Part shown: in pieces, positions 32,047-40,027 of the stretch
Position numbering within the stretch: the stretch's first letter is position 1
How the letters are laid out: every line of letters begins with the position of its first letter
Assembly (NCBI RefSeq): GCF_007713735.2
Contig: NZ_VMNW02000072.1
Location: 1-48,356 of the forward strand
Source: Amycolatopsis acidicola
Lineage (GTDB): Bacteria > Actinomycetota > Actinomycetes > Mycobacteriales > Pseudonocardiaceae
Direction of reading: 5' to 3'
Length of the DNA: 48,356 bases
The notes under the pieces: model-generated
The model's input: the letters and a program-made list of their open reading frames with translations, nothing else
The model's database searches: none
What the model was told of the DNA's origin: nothing
Translations under genes and position numbers: made by a program

Positions 32047-32895
32047 TCAGACCTTGCGGCCCACCGTGACCATGCAGTGCGAGCGCCACGGCTCGATCTT
32101 CGGCGGGTCCGGGTTGAGCCAGTGCGAGGTGTAGTCGAGCGGGGCGACGAGCTCGAAGTCGCCGAAGAAGCTCGTGATCTCCTCGGGCGTGCGCATGAAC
32201 GCGTTGGTCGTCGTCGACACGTACTGCGAGACCAGCTCGTGGAACTCCGGGCTCGCGCCCGCGAACGTGCCGTGGGACAGCGCCAGCAGCGAGCCCTTCG
32301 GCAGCCTGTCGCGGTAGTAGCTCAGCGCCGCCGAGGCGCGCTCGGAGTCGCCGACGAAGTGCAGGACGGCCATCACCAGCAACAACATCGGCTGCCCGGG
32401 GTCGATGACCTCCTCGGCGAGAACCTTGTCCCACAAGGTGTCGAAGTCGAGGAGGTCGGCGAACACCGCGCGGTGCCTGTCCGGGTCCGCCGTGCGGGCC
32501 AGCAGGATGTCGGAGTGCGCGTGCGCGATGGCCTCGTTGTCGACGTAGAGCACCCGCGTCTCGCCGGGCGCGAGCTTCTCGGCCACGTCGTGCACGTTGC
32601 CCACGGTCGGCAGGCCGGAGCCGATGTCCACGAACTGCCGGATCCCGTGCTCGCGGATCGCATACTCGACGACGCGCCGCACCGCGCCGCGGTTGGACCG
32701 GTAGATGTGGCGGACGTCCTGACCCGAGTCGCGGTAGCGCGCCTCGGCCTGGTCCGCCCAGACGCGGTCCACGGCGTAGTTGTTGGTGCCGCCGAGAAAG
32801 TAGTCGTAGACGCGAGCGGGGCTGGCTTTTTCCCCGACGTCGGTGCGGCCGGTGGCCTGTGCCACATCGAAGGGCGTAACCGGACGGTCTACCAC
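32047..32895 (-). CDS. DUF574-family SAM-dependent methyltransferase
   Basis: The 282-residue protein bears the family opening SPARVYDYFLGGTNNYAVDR and then QFVDIGSGLPT (SAM loop), VLYVDNEAIAHAHSD, and MAVLHFVGD. This family is abundant in Actinobacteria and has no settled substrate. The GTG at 32895 follows GGGGA with an eight-base gap. It ends just before array B. Confidence 0.92.
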   Translation of the reverse strand: MVDRPVTPFDVAQATGRTDVGEKASPARVYDYFLGGTNNYAVDRVWADQAEARYRDSGQDVRHIYRSNRGAVRRVVEYAIREHGIRQFVDIGSGLPTVGNVHDVAEKLAPGETRVLYVDNEAIAHAHSDILLARTADPDRHRAVFADLLDFDTLWDKVLAEEVIDPGQPMLLLVMAVLHFVGDSERASAALSYYRDRLPKGSLLALSHGTFAGASPEFHELVSQYVSTTTNAFMRTPEEITSFFGDFELVAPLDYTSHWLNPDPPKIEPWRSHCMVTVGRKV

Positions 32896-33027
32896 GGCAG
32901 GTTCCCCTTGATCATCGCGTGTAGCTGCGGCGCCAGCTTAGCCCTCCTAACGATATTGCGGATGTGAGCCCCCACCGTTGTTGATCTTCGTCGAGCGCGC
33001 TCGGCGCGTGTCGAACCCCGGGCGCGG

Positions 33028-33576
33028 TCAACGCGTGTCGCGGCCGAGGCGCAGCGCCGACAGGAGGAAGAACACGCCGCCGAGTGCGGCGTAACCGGCG
33101 AGGGTGGTCAGCCCCGCGCCCGCCTGACCGGCCTGGACGATGAACGAGACCCCGGCGACCGCGGAGATGCCACCGCTCAAGATCATCGGCCAGTGGCCCG
33201 CGAAGTGGCGGCGCAGCACGCCGACGGTCAGCTGGACGAGGCCGGACAAGATCGCCCAAGCGCCCCACACGCGCAGCACCGCCGGGATGCCGGCCGGGAT
33301 CGCGATCGCGACCCCGATGATGGCGAGCCAGCTGATCGCGATGTTCGCGTACAGACTCAGCGCCGACGTCGTCGCCTTCGACGCGCGGGCGTCGATGCCC
33401 GTGGCGACCGCGTCGAACAAGGGGTAGAGCACCAGCAGGATCATGCCGACCGGCCCGAACCCCGGACCGGTCGCGATCAGCAGGCCCGCCCAGACGAGCG
33501 CGAATCCGAAGCGGAGGAAGTACAGCCGTCGCAGGGAGGGGGCGATGCTCACGGGGGACGTGGTGGCTGTGGTCAC
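33028..33576 (-). CDS. DUF308/HdeD-like membrane protein
   Basis: The 182-residue protein has about five or six membrane helices (for example LRFGFALVWAGLLIATGPG and ALSLYANIAISWLAIIGVAI). The layout resembles DUF308/HdeD-type proteins of unknown role. GTG at 33576 follows AAAGG. The gene diverges from a TetR regulator with a large inverted repeat between them, so it is probably under that regulator's control. Confidence 0.8.
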   Translation of the reverse strand: MTTATTSPVSIAPSLRRLYFLRFGFALVWAGLLIATGPGFGPVGMILLVLYPLFDAVATGIDARASKATTSALSLYANIAISWLAIIGVAIAIPAGIPAVLRVWGAWAILSGLVQLTVGVLRRHFAGHWPMILSGGISAVAGVSFIVQAGQAGAGLTTLAGYAALGGVFFLLSALRLGRDTR

Positions 33577-33604
33577 GGGAAGCCCTTTCCGAGGCAGACA
33601 AGAT

Positions 33605-33663
33605 AGAACGTTCGGTCTCCCTAGAGATACCACGAAATCGACCCGCGCAAGACCGAACGTTCT
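33605..33663. promoter_or_regulatory. paired inverted operator for a TetR regulator
   Basis: AGAACGTTCGGTCT (33605-33618) and AGACCGAACGTTCT (33650-33663) are perfect inverted copies 31 bp apart, and each contains the palindrome GAACGTTC. They flank both divergent starts. Confidence 0.85.
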
Positions 33664-33682
33664 CTCTGTTAAGCTTTCGGTA

Positions 33683-34264
33683 ATGGTGCAGAACACTCGA
33701 AGCCCGGTGTCCGAGGCCCGGACCCGGCTGCTGGAAACAGCCACGCGGATCTTCTACACGGAGGGCCTCCACTCCGTGGGCGTCGACCGCATCGTCACCG
33801 AGGCGAAGGTGACCCGCGCGACGCTGTACCGGCATTTCCCCGGCAAGGACGACCTCGTGGTCGCGTACCTGCAGGGAGCCGATCAGGCCATGCGCGACAG
33901 GGCCGGCGAGGCGCTGCGCAGCGGGCAGCCCGCGGCCGACATCCTGCGCGCCATCGCCAAGTCCATCGCCGAGGACATCCAGTCCCCCGGCTTCCGCGGC
34001 TGCGCGTTCCTCAACGCGGCGGCCGAGTTCCCGGACCCGGCGCATCCCGTGCACCAAGCCGTTCTCGCCCACCGCGAGTGGTTCCTGCACACGGTCACCG
34101 ACCTGCTCGCGCAGACCGGGGAGAAGCCGGCCGGGCCCGCGGGACGGCATTTCATCATGCTGCGCGACGGTGCGATGGCAGCAGGCTGCCTGTCCGACGC
34201 GGCCGCCGTCTGCGAGACGTTTCTCTTGGGAATAGAGGGAATCCTCCAGTCCCGCGCCGCCTAA
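33683..34264 (+). CDS. TetR-family regulator beside a membrane protein
   Basis: The 193-residue protein has a TetR helix-turn-helix (RIFYTEGLHSVGVDRIVTEA, then ATLYRHFPGKDDL) and a C-terminal ligand domain. TAAGCT (33670-33675) is exactly seven bases before the ATG at 33683, a leaderless pattern. The operator pair at 33605-33663 suggests it controls itself and the divergent membrane protein. Its stop overlaps the stop of the convergent monooxygenase gene by three bases. Confidence 0.92.
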   Translation: MVQNTRSPVSEARTRLLETATRIFYTEGLHSVGVDRIVTEAKVTRATLYRHFPGKDDLVVAYLQGADQAMRDRAGEALRSGQPAADILRAIAKSIAEDIQSPGFRGCAFLNAAAEFPDPAHPVHQAVLAHREWFLHTVTDLLAQTGEKPAGPAGRHFIMLRDGAMAAGCLSDAAAVCETFLLGIEGILQSRAA

Positions 34265-35613
34265 CGCCGGTACGCGGCGCCCGGGTGCGGCGCGGCCAAG
34301 CGCGGTGAGGAAAAGCCCAGGCGCTCGCGCAAGGTCGACGGCTCCGTCTGCTCCGGCACGCGCCCGCGACGGCGCAGTTCCGGGACCACGAGGCGGGCGA
34401 AGTCGGCGAAGGTGCCCGGCGTGGTGACGTAGGCGAGGTTGAACCCGTCCACGTCGGCCTCCTCCACCCAGCGCTCGAGCTCGTCGGCGACCTCCGTGGG
34501 CGAACCGGCGATGACGGGCCCGCGCCCGCCCAGGCCGATGAACCCCGCCAGCTCACGCGGCGTCCACGCCCGGTCGGCCGTGGTGAAGGAGGCGAGCGCC
34601 GAGCGGTTGGCGTCGGAATCGGCGTAGGTGAGCGGCTCGTCCACCTCCAGCTCCGCCAGGTCCACCCCGGTCCACCCGCCGAACAACGCGAACGCGCCGG
34701 GCACGCTGACCAGCTCCTGATACTCGCGCAGCTTCGCCTGGGCCAGCTCACCGGTCTCCGCCACGACGGGCGTGAGCATGGTGAAGATCTTGACCGAGCG
34801 CGGGTCCCGGCCGCGCTCGGCGACCGCGGCACGCAGCCGGTCCACCGATTTGCGCACCACCTTCGGCGACGGCCCCGACACGAACACGGCCTCCGCGTGC
34901 GACGCGGCGAACTTCATGCCGCGCGGCGAAGCACCGGCCTGGAACAACACGGGAGTGCGCTGCGGCGAGGGCTCGCAGAGGTGCGGGCCGGGGACGGTGA
35001 AGTACCGGCCCTTGTGCCCGATGTCGTGCACCTTCGCGGGATCCGTGAACACGCCGCGCTCGGCGTCGCGCACCACGGCGTCGTCCTCCCACGAGGATTC
35101 CCAGAGCTTATAGCAGACGTCGACGTACTCCTCGGCGATCTCGTATCGCTCGTCGTGCGGGATCTGCCCGTCGAGGCCGAGGTTGCGCGCCGCGCTCTCC
35201 AGGTACGAGGTGACGATGTTCCACGCCACCCTGCCGTCGGTGAGGTGGTCCAAAGTGGACAGACGACGGGCCAGCAGGTACGGCTGCTCGTAGGTGAGCG
35301 AGACGGTGAGCCCGAAGCCGAGCCGTTCGGTGGCCGCGGCCATCGCCGAAACGGCCAGCGTCGGGTCGTTCACCGGCACCTGCGCGGCATCGGCCACCGC
35401 GGCGTCCCGAGAGCCGTTATACACGTCGTATACACCGAGCACATCGGCGAGGAACAACGCGTCGAACCCGCTCTCGTCCAGCAGTTTCGCCAGCTCCACC
35501 CAGTGTTTGACGTCGGTGTAGCGGTGGCCCTGGTCCTCCGGATGCCGCCACAGCCCCGCCGACTGGTGCCCGACGCAGGCCATGTCGAAGGCGTTGAGGT
35601 AGATGCGGCTCAC
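34261..35613 (-). CDS. FMN-dependent monooxygenase, NtaA/SnaA/DszA family
   Basis: The 450-residue luciferase-fold protein shows LNAFDMACVGHQSAGLWRHP, ALFLADVLGVYDVY, RVAWNIVTSYLESAARNLG and RTPVLFQAGASPRGMKFAA, all typical of the nitrilotriacetate/dibenzothiophene-sulfone oxygenase family. It uses reduced FMN supplied by a separate reductase; none is encoded next to it, although the WrbA-like flavoprotein lies nearby. The GTG at 35613 overlaps the MFS transporter stop as GTGA and follows AAGGAG. Import and oxidation of a sulfur- or nitrogen-containing compound is the inferred joint role. Confidence 0.92.
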   Translation of the reverse strand: MSRIYLNAFDMACVGHQSAGLWRHPEDQGHRYTDVKHWVELAKLLDESGFDALFLADVLGVYDVYNGSRDAAVADAAQVPVNDPTLAVSAMAAATERLGFGLTVSLTYEQPYLLARRLSTLDHLTDGRVAWNIVTSYLESAARNLGLDGQIPHDERYEIAEEYVDVCYKLWESSWEDDAVVRDAERGVFTDPAKVHDIGHKGRYFTVPGPHLCEPSPQRTPVLFQAGASPRGMKFAASHAEAVFVSGPSPKVVRKSVDRLRAAVAERGRDPRSVKIFTMLTPVVAETGELAQAKLREYQELVSVPGAFALFGGWTGVDLAELEVDEPLTYADSDANRSALASFTTADRAWTPRELAGFIGLGGRGPVIAGSPTEVADELERWVEEADVDGFNLAYVTTPGTFADFARLVVPELRRRGRVPEQTEPSTLRERLGFSSPRLAAPHPGAAYRR

Positions 35614-36896
35614 CGGGCGGTCTCCTTTGCGAACAGGGCCGACGCGAACGTCAGCACGGCCAATACCGCGAAGTAGATCACGATCAGCCACGGGCTTCCG
35701 CCACCGGCGACGAGCAGCGCGGCGGCGATCAGCGGCGCGAACCCGCCGGAGAGCACCGCGCCCACCTGATAGCCCAGCGAAACCCCGCTGTAGCGCACGC
35801 GGGCCTCGAACAGTTCGCCGAACCACGCGGCCTGCGGCCCGTACATCGCGTCATGCGCGACGTTCACTCCGAACACGATCGCCAGCACCACGCCCAGTTT
35901 CGAACCGGAGTCGGCGGCGACGAAGAACAGCACCAGCGCGAGCACGCCCGCCACGGCGCCGAAAAGGTAGAACGGCCGCCTGCCGTAGCGGTCGGACAGA
36001 TGCGCCCACAGCGGCGTGCTGATCAGGCCGAGCGCCGAGCACACCATCACCGCGACCAGCCCGACCTGGCTCTGCTTGCCGAACCCGGTCTGCAGGTAGG
36101 TCAGCGAGTACGTCGTCAGCAGGACGTACAGGCCGATCTGCGACAGCCGCAGGCCGGTGGTGAGCAGCACGTTGCGGGGCTGCGTGCGCAGCACCTCCAG
36201 CACCGGCAGGCGGGCGATTTCGTTGCGCTGCTTGACTTCCTGGAACTCCGGCGCGTCGGTCAGGCGCAGCCGGATGACCAGCCCGATCGCCACCAGCACG
36301 ATGCTGACCAGGAACGGCAGCCGCCACGCCCAGGACACGAACTCGTCGTCCCCGGCGAAACCCCGCACGGCCGCGTAGATCCCGGTGGCCAAAAGCATCC
36401 CGGCGGGCGAACCGATCTGCGGGAAGCTGCCGAACAGACCGCGCCGCCCCGGTGGGGCGTGCTCGACCGACAGCAGCGCGGCGCCACCCCATTCCGCGCC
36501 GACCGCGAGCCCCTGCACGACGCGCAGCACCACGAGCAGCGCCGGCGCGAGGATGCCCACCTGGCCGAACGTCGGCAGCACCCCGATCGCCGTGGTGGCC
36601 ACGCCCATCAGCAGCAGCGCGCCGACCAGCACCGCGCGGCGGCCGATCCGGTCGCCGAGGTGCCCCGAGATCACCGCGCCCACCGGCCGCGCGCCGAACC
36701 CGGCGGCGTAGGTGGCGAAGGTCGCGAGCGTGCCCGCCGTCGAGGAGATGTTCGGGAAGAACAGCGGTTTGAAGATCAGGGCCGTGGCGGTGGCGTAGAG
36801 GTAGAAGTCGTACCACTCGATGGTCGTGCCGATCATGCTGCCGAGCGCCGCCGTCCGCGGGGCGGTGCGCTGGGGAACCGGGGTCGTGGTCGTCAC
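35610..36896 (-). CDS. MFS transporter, metabolite:H+ symporter type
   Basis: The 428-residue protein has 12 predicted membrane helices and the MHS-family opening LGSMIGTTIEWYDFYLYATA, plus GHLGDRIGRRAVL and a second SDRYGRRPFY loop. Known members import organic acids or osmolytes with protons. GTG 36896 is chosen because TACCGT stands eight bases upstream; an in-frame GTG at 36956 would place coding sequence over the palindrome at 36925. It is translationally coupled to the monooxygenase gene. Confidence 0.9.
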   Translation of the reverse strand: MTTTTPVPQRTAPRTAALGSMIGTTIEWYDFYLYATATALIFKPLFFPNISSTAGTLATFATYAAGFGARPVGAVISGHLGDRIGRRAVLVGALLLMGVATTAIGVLPTFGQVGILAPALLVVLRVVQGLAVGAEWGGAALLSVEHAPPGRRGLFGSFPQIGSPAGMLLATGIYAAVRGFAGDDEFVSWAWRLPFLVSIVLVAIGLVIRLRLTDAPEFQEVKQRNEIARLPVLEVLRTQPRNVLLTTGLRLSQIGLYVLLTTYSLTYLQTGFGKQSQVGLVAVMVCSALGLISTPLWAHLSDRYGRRPFYLFGAVAGVLALVLFFVAADSGSKLGVVLAIVFGVNVAHDAMYGPQAAWFGELFEARVRYSGVSLGYQVGAVLSGGFAPLIAAALLVAGGGSPWLIVIYFAVLAVLTFASALFAKETAR

Positions 36897-36924
36897 GCCC
36901 GGCGACGGTACGGCTGTTCCATTC

Positions 36925-36936
36925 TGTTGGACAACA
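36925..36936. promoter_or_regulatory. 12-bp palindrome in a divergent promoter
   Basis: TGTTG and CAACA surround GA, resembling GntR-family operators. It is 15 bp upstream of the MFS -10 box on the minus strand and 27 bp before the small gene on the plus strand. No GntR gene is nearby. Confidence 0.5.
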
Positions 36937-36963
36937 ACATCCAGATCCTGGGACACTCACCGG

Positions 36964-37326
36964 ATGGCCCAGGTGCTCGTGCTCGGACTGGATCCCGCGA
37001 AGCTGGAGGGCTGGGACCCGGCACCGGTCCAGGCCGCGATCGCGCGCGGCCACGCCCGCTTCACCGAGCTCGGCCTCACCGCCGACTGGTGCCTGGTGAC
37101 ACCGGACGACGATCCGGAAGCGGCGATCGAGGACGCGCTGCGCGGCGGGGACTACGCCTGCGTGGTGATCGGCGGCGGCATCCGCACGTACGAACCGTTG
37201 CTGGAGCTGTTCGAGAACGTGATCAACCTGGTGCGGCGGCACGCGCCCCGCGCGGCCATCGCCTTCAACACCAGCCCCGAGAACTGCGCGGACGCGGCGC
37301 TGCGGTGGCTGCCGTCCGGATCCTGA
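36964..37326 (+). CDS. conserved small protein of unknown function
   Basis: This 120-residue protein begins MAQVLVLGLDPAKLEGWDP and continues with a Rossmann-like pattern (TADWCLVTPDDDPEAAIEDA, YACVVIGGGIRTYEP, FENVINLVRRHAPRAAIAFN). I recall similar unnamed proteins in other bacteria but no function. The ATG at 36964 has GACACT six bases upstream and no ribosome-binding site. wrbA follows 33 bp later with its own -10 box. Confidence 0.75.
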   Translation: MAQVLVLGLDPAKLEGWDPAPVQAAIARGHARFTELGLTADWCLVTPDDDPEAAIEDALRGGDYACVVIGGGIRTYEPLLELFENVINLVRRHAPRAAIAFNTSPENCADAALRWLPSGS

Positions 37327-37359
37327 GACGGGCCACCATGATCGCCTAGGCTGACGGGC

Positions 37360-37971
37360 GTGAGCACCCGGATTCTCGTCGTGTACTACAGCGCCACCGG
37401 CAACACCGCGCAGCTCGCGTCCTCCCTCGCGGACGGCGCGCGCGAAGCGGGCGCGGAGGTGCGGCTGCGCACCGTCGCGGAGACGGCGCCACCGGAGGCC
37501 GTCGCGAGCAACCCGCGCTGGCAGGCGTACGTCGACGCGGGCCCGCACGCGGAGCTGGCCACGCTGGACGACTTGGAGTGGGCCGACGGCCTCGCGGTCG
37601 GCAGCCCGACCCGGTTCGGCGGCCCCGCCGCGCAGCTCAAGTCCTTTTTGGACACCACGGGTGGGTTGTGGTTCCAGGGAAAGCTCGCTGACAAGGTGGC
37701 CACCTCGTTCACCACGGCGTCCACGAGGCACGGCGGCCTGGAGTCGACGCTGCTCGCGATCAACAACATCTTCTATCACTGGGGCGCGATCGTCCTCCCG
37801 CTCGGCTACGCCGAACCGCACCTGATGGAGTCCGGCAACCCGTACGGCGGTTCGTTCGTCTCCCGCAAGTCCGCCGAGCCGGACAAGGAAGCCCTGGAGG
37901 CGCTGCGCATCCAGGGCAGCAGGCTGGCCACTATCAGCGGCCACATCGCGAAAGGGCTGCGCGGCGAGTAA
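37360..37971 (+). CDS. wrbA: WrbA-type NAD(P)H:quinone oxidoreductase
   Basis: The 203-residue flavodoxin-fold protein has VVYYSATGNTAQLA for the FMN phosphate, SPTRFGGPAAQLK, FTTASTRHGGLEST and NPYGGSFVS, the WrbA pattern. It reduces quinones by two electrons. TAGGCT (37347-37352) is exactly seven bases before the GTG at 37360, with no ribosome-binding site. Confidence 0.93.
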   Translation: MSTRILVVYYSATGNTAQLASSLADGAREAGAEVRLRTVAETAPPEAVASNPRWQAYVDAGPHAELATLDDLEWADGLAVGSPTRFGGPAAQLKSFLDTTGGLWFQGKLADKVATSFTTASTRHGGLESTLLAINNIFYHWGAIVLPLGYAEPHLMESGNPYGGSFVSRKSAEPDKEALEALRIQGSRLATISGHIAKGLRGE

Positions 37972-38006
37972 TCCGGTGGCTTAGGGCGTCAGACGCGGCG
38001 GGCCCG

Positions 38007-38960
38007 CTACATGGCGTGCTCCCAGCTGCCACGCGTGTCGACGTCCGCGGCATCCGCCAGTGCTTCCAGTTCCGCGATCTCCTCGCCGGAAAGCTCGATG
38101 CCGCAAGCTCGGACCAGCCCGTCGACGTAACCGGCTTTCGTGACGCCGATGATCGGGGTGGTCCCCTTGGCGATGGCCCAGGCGGTGGCGACGTCGGCGG
38201 CGGACGCGCCCCGGTCCTCGCCGATCGCCCGCATCCTGTCCGTCAAAGTCCGCAGCTGGGGCAAGATGCCGTTGTACGCGGCCGCCCGGCTGCTGCCCTC
38301 CGGCAACGGATGGTCCGGGCCGTACCTGCCGGTCAGCACTCCTTGTTCGAGGACCATGTAAGAAAAGAACCGCACATCGTGCTCGCGGCAGTGATCGAGA
38401 ATGCCCGCGCGCTCGGAACTCCGGTAGAGCAGGCTGAAGTGGTTCTGGACCGCCTCCACGCGGAAGCCGGCCTCGCCGAGGATCTGATCGGCGAGAGCGA
38501 TCTCCTTCAGGTCGTGGTTCGAGACCCCGACATGCTTGATCCTTCCGCTGCGCAGCAACGGAATCAGCCGCGGCGTCCACCGGGCCACGTCGGCGGGGTT
38601 GTGGATCCAGTACAGATCCACATGATCCGTGCCCAAGCGGTCGAGGCTCCGCTCCAGCATGTCCGCGACCGGATCGTCGCCGTCGCCCGCGAGCTGTGGG
38701 GTGAACTTCGTCGACAGCTGGTACTCGCCGCGGGCGAAGCCTTTCAGCGCCTGGGCCAGCACCGTCTCCGAGTGGCCCATGCCGTACACAGCCGCGGTGT
38801 CCCACAAGGTGAACCCGTTCGCTTGCGCCTTCTCGACCACCTCTCTCAGACCGGACGCGGTCAGCTCACTGCCGAAATAGCCGTCGCCCACCTGGCCGCT
38901 GTCTCCCCAGGCCCACGTGCCCAGCGCCACCGGCGGCGCGGTCAGCGTCTTGCTCGTCAT
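38007..38960 (-). CDS. aldo/keto reductase
   Basis: The 317-residue protein has the AKR catalytic tetrad context: FTLWDTAAVYGMGHSE (Asp and Tyr), STKFTPQ (Lys) and DLYWIHNP (His), and the NADPH site IIGVTKAGYVDGL. It reduces aldehydes or ketones; the substrate is unknown. GGAGG precedes the ATG at 38960. It diverges from an XRE regulator with a 20-bp dyad between them. Confidence 0.92.
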   Translation of the reverse strand: MTSKTLTAPPVALGTWAWGDSGQVGDGYFGSELTASGLREVVEKAQANGFTLWDTAAVYGMGHSETVLAQALKGFARGEYQLSTKFTPQLAGDGDDPVADMLERSLDRLGTDHVDLYWIHNPADVARWTPRLIPLLRSGRIKHVGVSNHDLKEIALADQILGEAGFRVEAVQNHFSLLYRSSERAGILDHCREHDVRFFSYMVLEQGVLTGRYGPDHPLPEGSSRAAAYNGILPQLRTLTDRMRAIGEDRGASAADVATAWAIAKGTTPIIGVTKAGYVDGLVRACGIELSGEEIAELEALADAADVDTRGSWEHAM

Positions 38961-39033
38961 GTCGCGTTCCTCCATCGCTCGTCCGGTCCCCAGGAAACCG
39001 CGATCGACGCCGCCGGAGAAGGTCGCGTTTATC

Positions 39034-39054
39034 GGGGGTATGAGCTCAACCCCC
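39034..39054. promoter_or_regulatory. dyad operator between reductase and regulator
   Basis: GGGGGT (39034-39039) pairs with ACCCCC (39049-39054) around the palindrome TGAGCTCA (39041-39048), a nearly perfect 20-bp dyad with one extra A. It lies 74 bp before the reductase start and 34 bp before the regulator start. Confidence 0.75.
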
Positions 39055-39087
39055 TTCGCGCGGTGACCGGCGGCTACCGTGGAGGAC

Positions 39088-40002
39088 ATGGACCAGCAGC
39101 CCGGAAACCGGGACGAAATCCGGCACTTCCTGGCCGTCCGCCGCGCCAGGATCACCCCGGCGCAGGCCGGACTGCCGACCAGCCCCCGCCGCCGGGTCCC
39201 CGGGCTGCGGCGCGAGGAGGTCGCCGTCCTCGCCGGCGTGAGCACGGAGTGGTACACGCGGCTGGAGAAGGGGCACATCAGCGGCGTGTCCGAGGACGTC
39301 CTCGACGCGGTCGCGCGCGCCCTGCGCCTGGACGACGACGAACGCACCTACCTGTTCGACCTGGCCCGGGCATCGCGATCCACGAGCCGCACGCCGTCGC
39401 GTCGCCGGGAGGCCGAGATCCCGCCGCAGGTCCAATGGCTGCTGGACTCCATGACGATGTCCTCGGCGTTCGTCCGCAACGGCCGCACGGACATCGTCGC
39501 CGGCAACCCCCTGGCCCGGGCCCTGTACGCGCCGATGTTCGACAGCGACACCGCCGACCGGCGCGGCCGCCCCAACCTCGCCCGCTTCATCTTCCTCGAC
39601 CAGGGCGCACAGGACTTCTTCGTCGACTGGGACGCCGCCTGCGACGCGACCGCCGCCATGCTGCGTGCCGAGGCCGGGCGCGAGCCCCGCGACCGGGCAC
39701 TGCGCGAACTCATCGGCGAGCTGTCCACTCTCAGCCCCGAGTTCCGCACCCGCTGGGCGGCCCACGACGTGCTGATCCGGCACGACGGCATCAAACGGCT
39801 CCAGCACCCCGAGGCCGGCCACCTGGAACTGACCTTCCAGTCCCTCGACCTGCCCCTGCCCGGCCGGACCGTGCACAACCTGGTCACCTACACCGCCGAA
39901 CCCGGCACCGAGTCCGAAGACCGGCTCAAGCTCCTCGCCAGCTGGGCGGCGACACGCTTCCGGGAGGCCGAGCCCTACCACGCATCGGCGAGCCTCGAGT
40001 GA
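39088..40002 (+). CDS. XRE-family regulator with MmyB-like ligand domain
   Basis: The 304-residue protein has an N-terminal helix-turn-helix (LRREEVAVLAGVSTEWYTRL, then EKGHISGVSEDVLDAV) and a C-terminal MmyB-type PAS-like domain (ILARPLYAP-like VAGNPLARALYAPMF and HLELTFQSLDLP). Known members bind fatty acids or small ligands. TACCGT (39075-39080) is exactly seven bases before the ATG; GGAGG at 39081-39085 is too close to serve well. It probably controls the divergent reductase. Confidence 0.9.
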   Translation: MDQQPGNRDEIRHFLAVRRARITPAQAGLPTSPRRRVPGLRREEVAVLAGVSTEWYTRLEKGHISGVSEDVLDAVARALRLDDDERTYLFDLARASRSTSRTPSRRREAEIPPQVQWLLDSMTMSSAFVRNGRTDIVAGNPLARALYAPMFDSDTADRRGRPNLARFIFLDQGAQDFFVDWDAACDATAAMLRAEAGREPRDRALRELIGELSTLSPEFRTRWAAHDVLIRHDGIKRLQHPEAGHLELTFQSLDLPLPGRTVHNLVTYTAEPGTESEDRLKLLASWAATRFREAEPYHASASLE

Positions 40003-40027
40003 GGGCGACCGCTTAGCCTGGAGGCAA

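Noticed and set aside
31531..32434. Repeat-protein genes across array B (and similar frames across arrays A and C)
   Set aside because: Because 21 is divisible by 3, every frame through an array encodes a heptapeptide repeat and tends to lack stops. The frames have no ribosome-binding sites and composition (for example CWPFPFA repeats) fits no protein.
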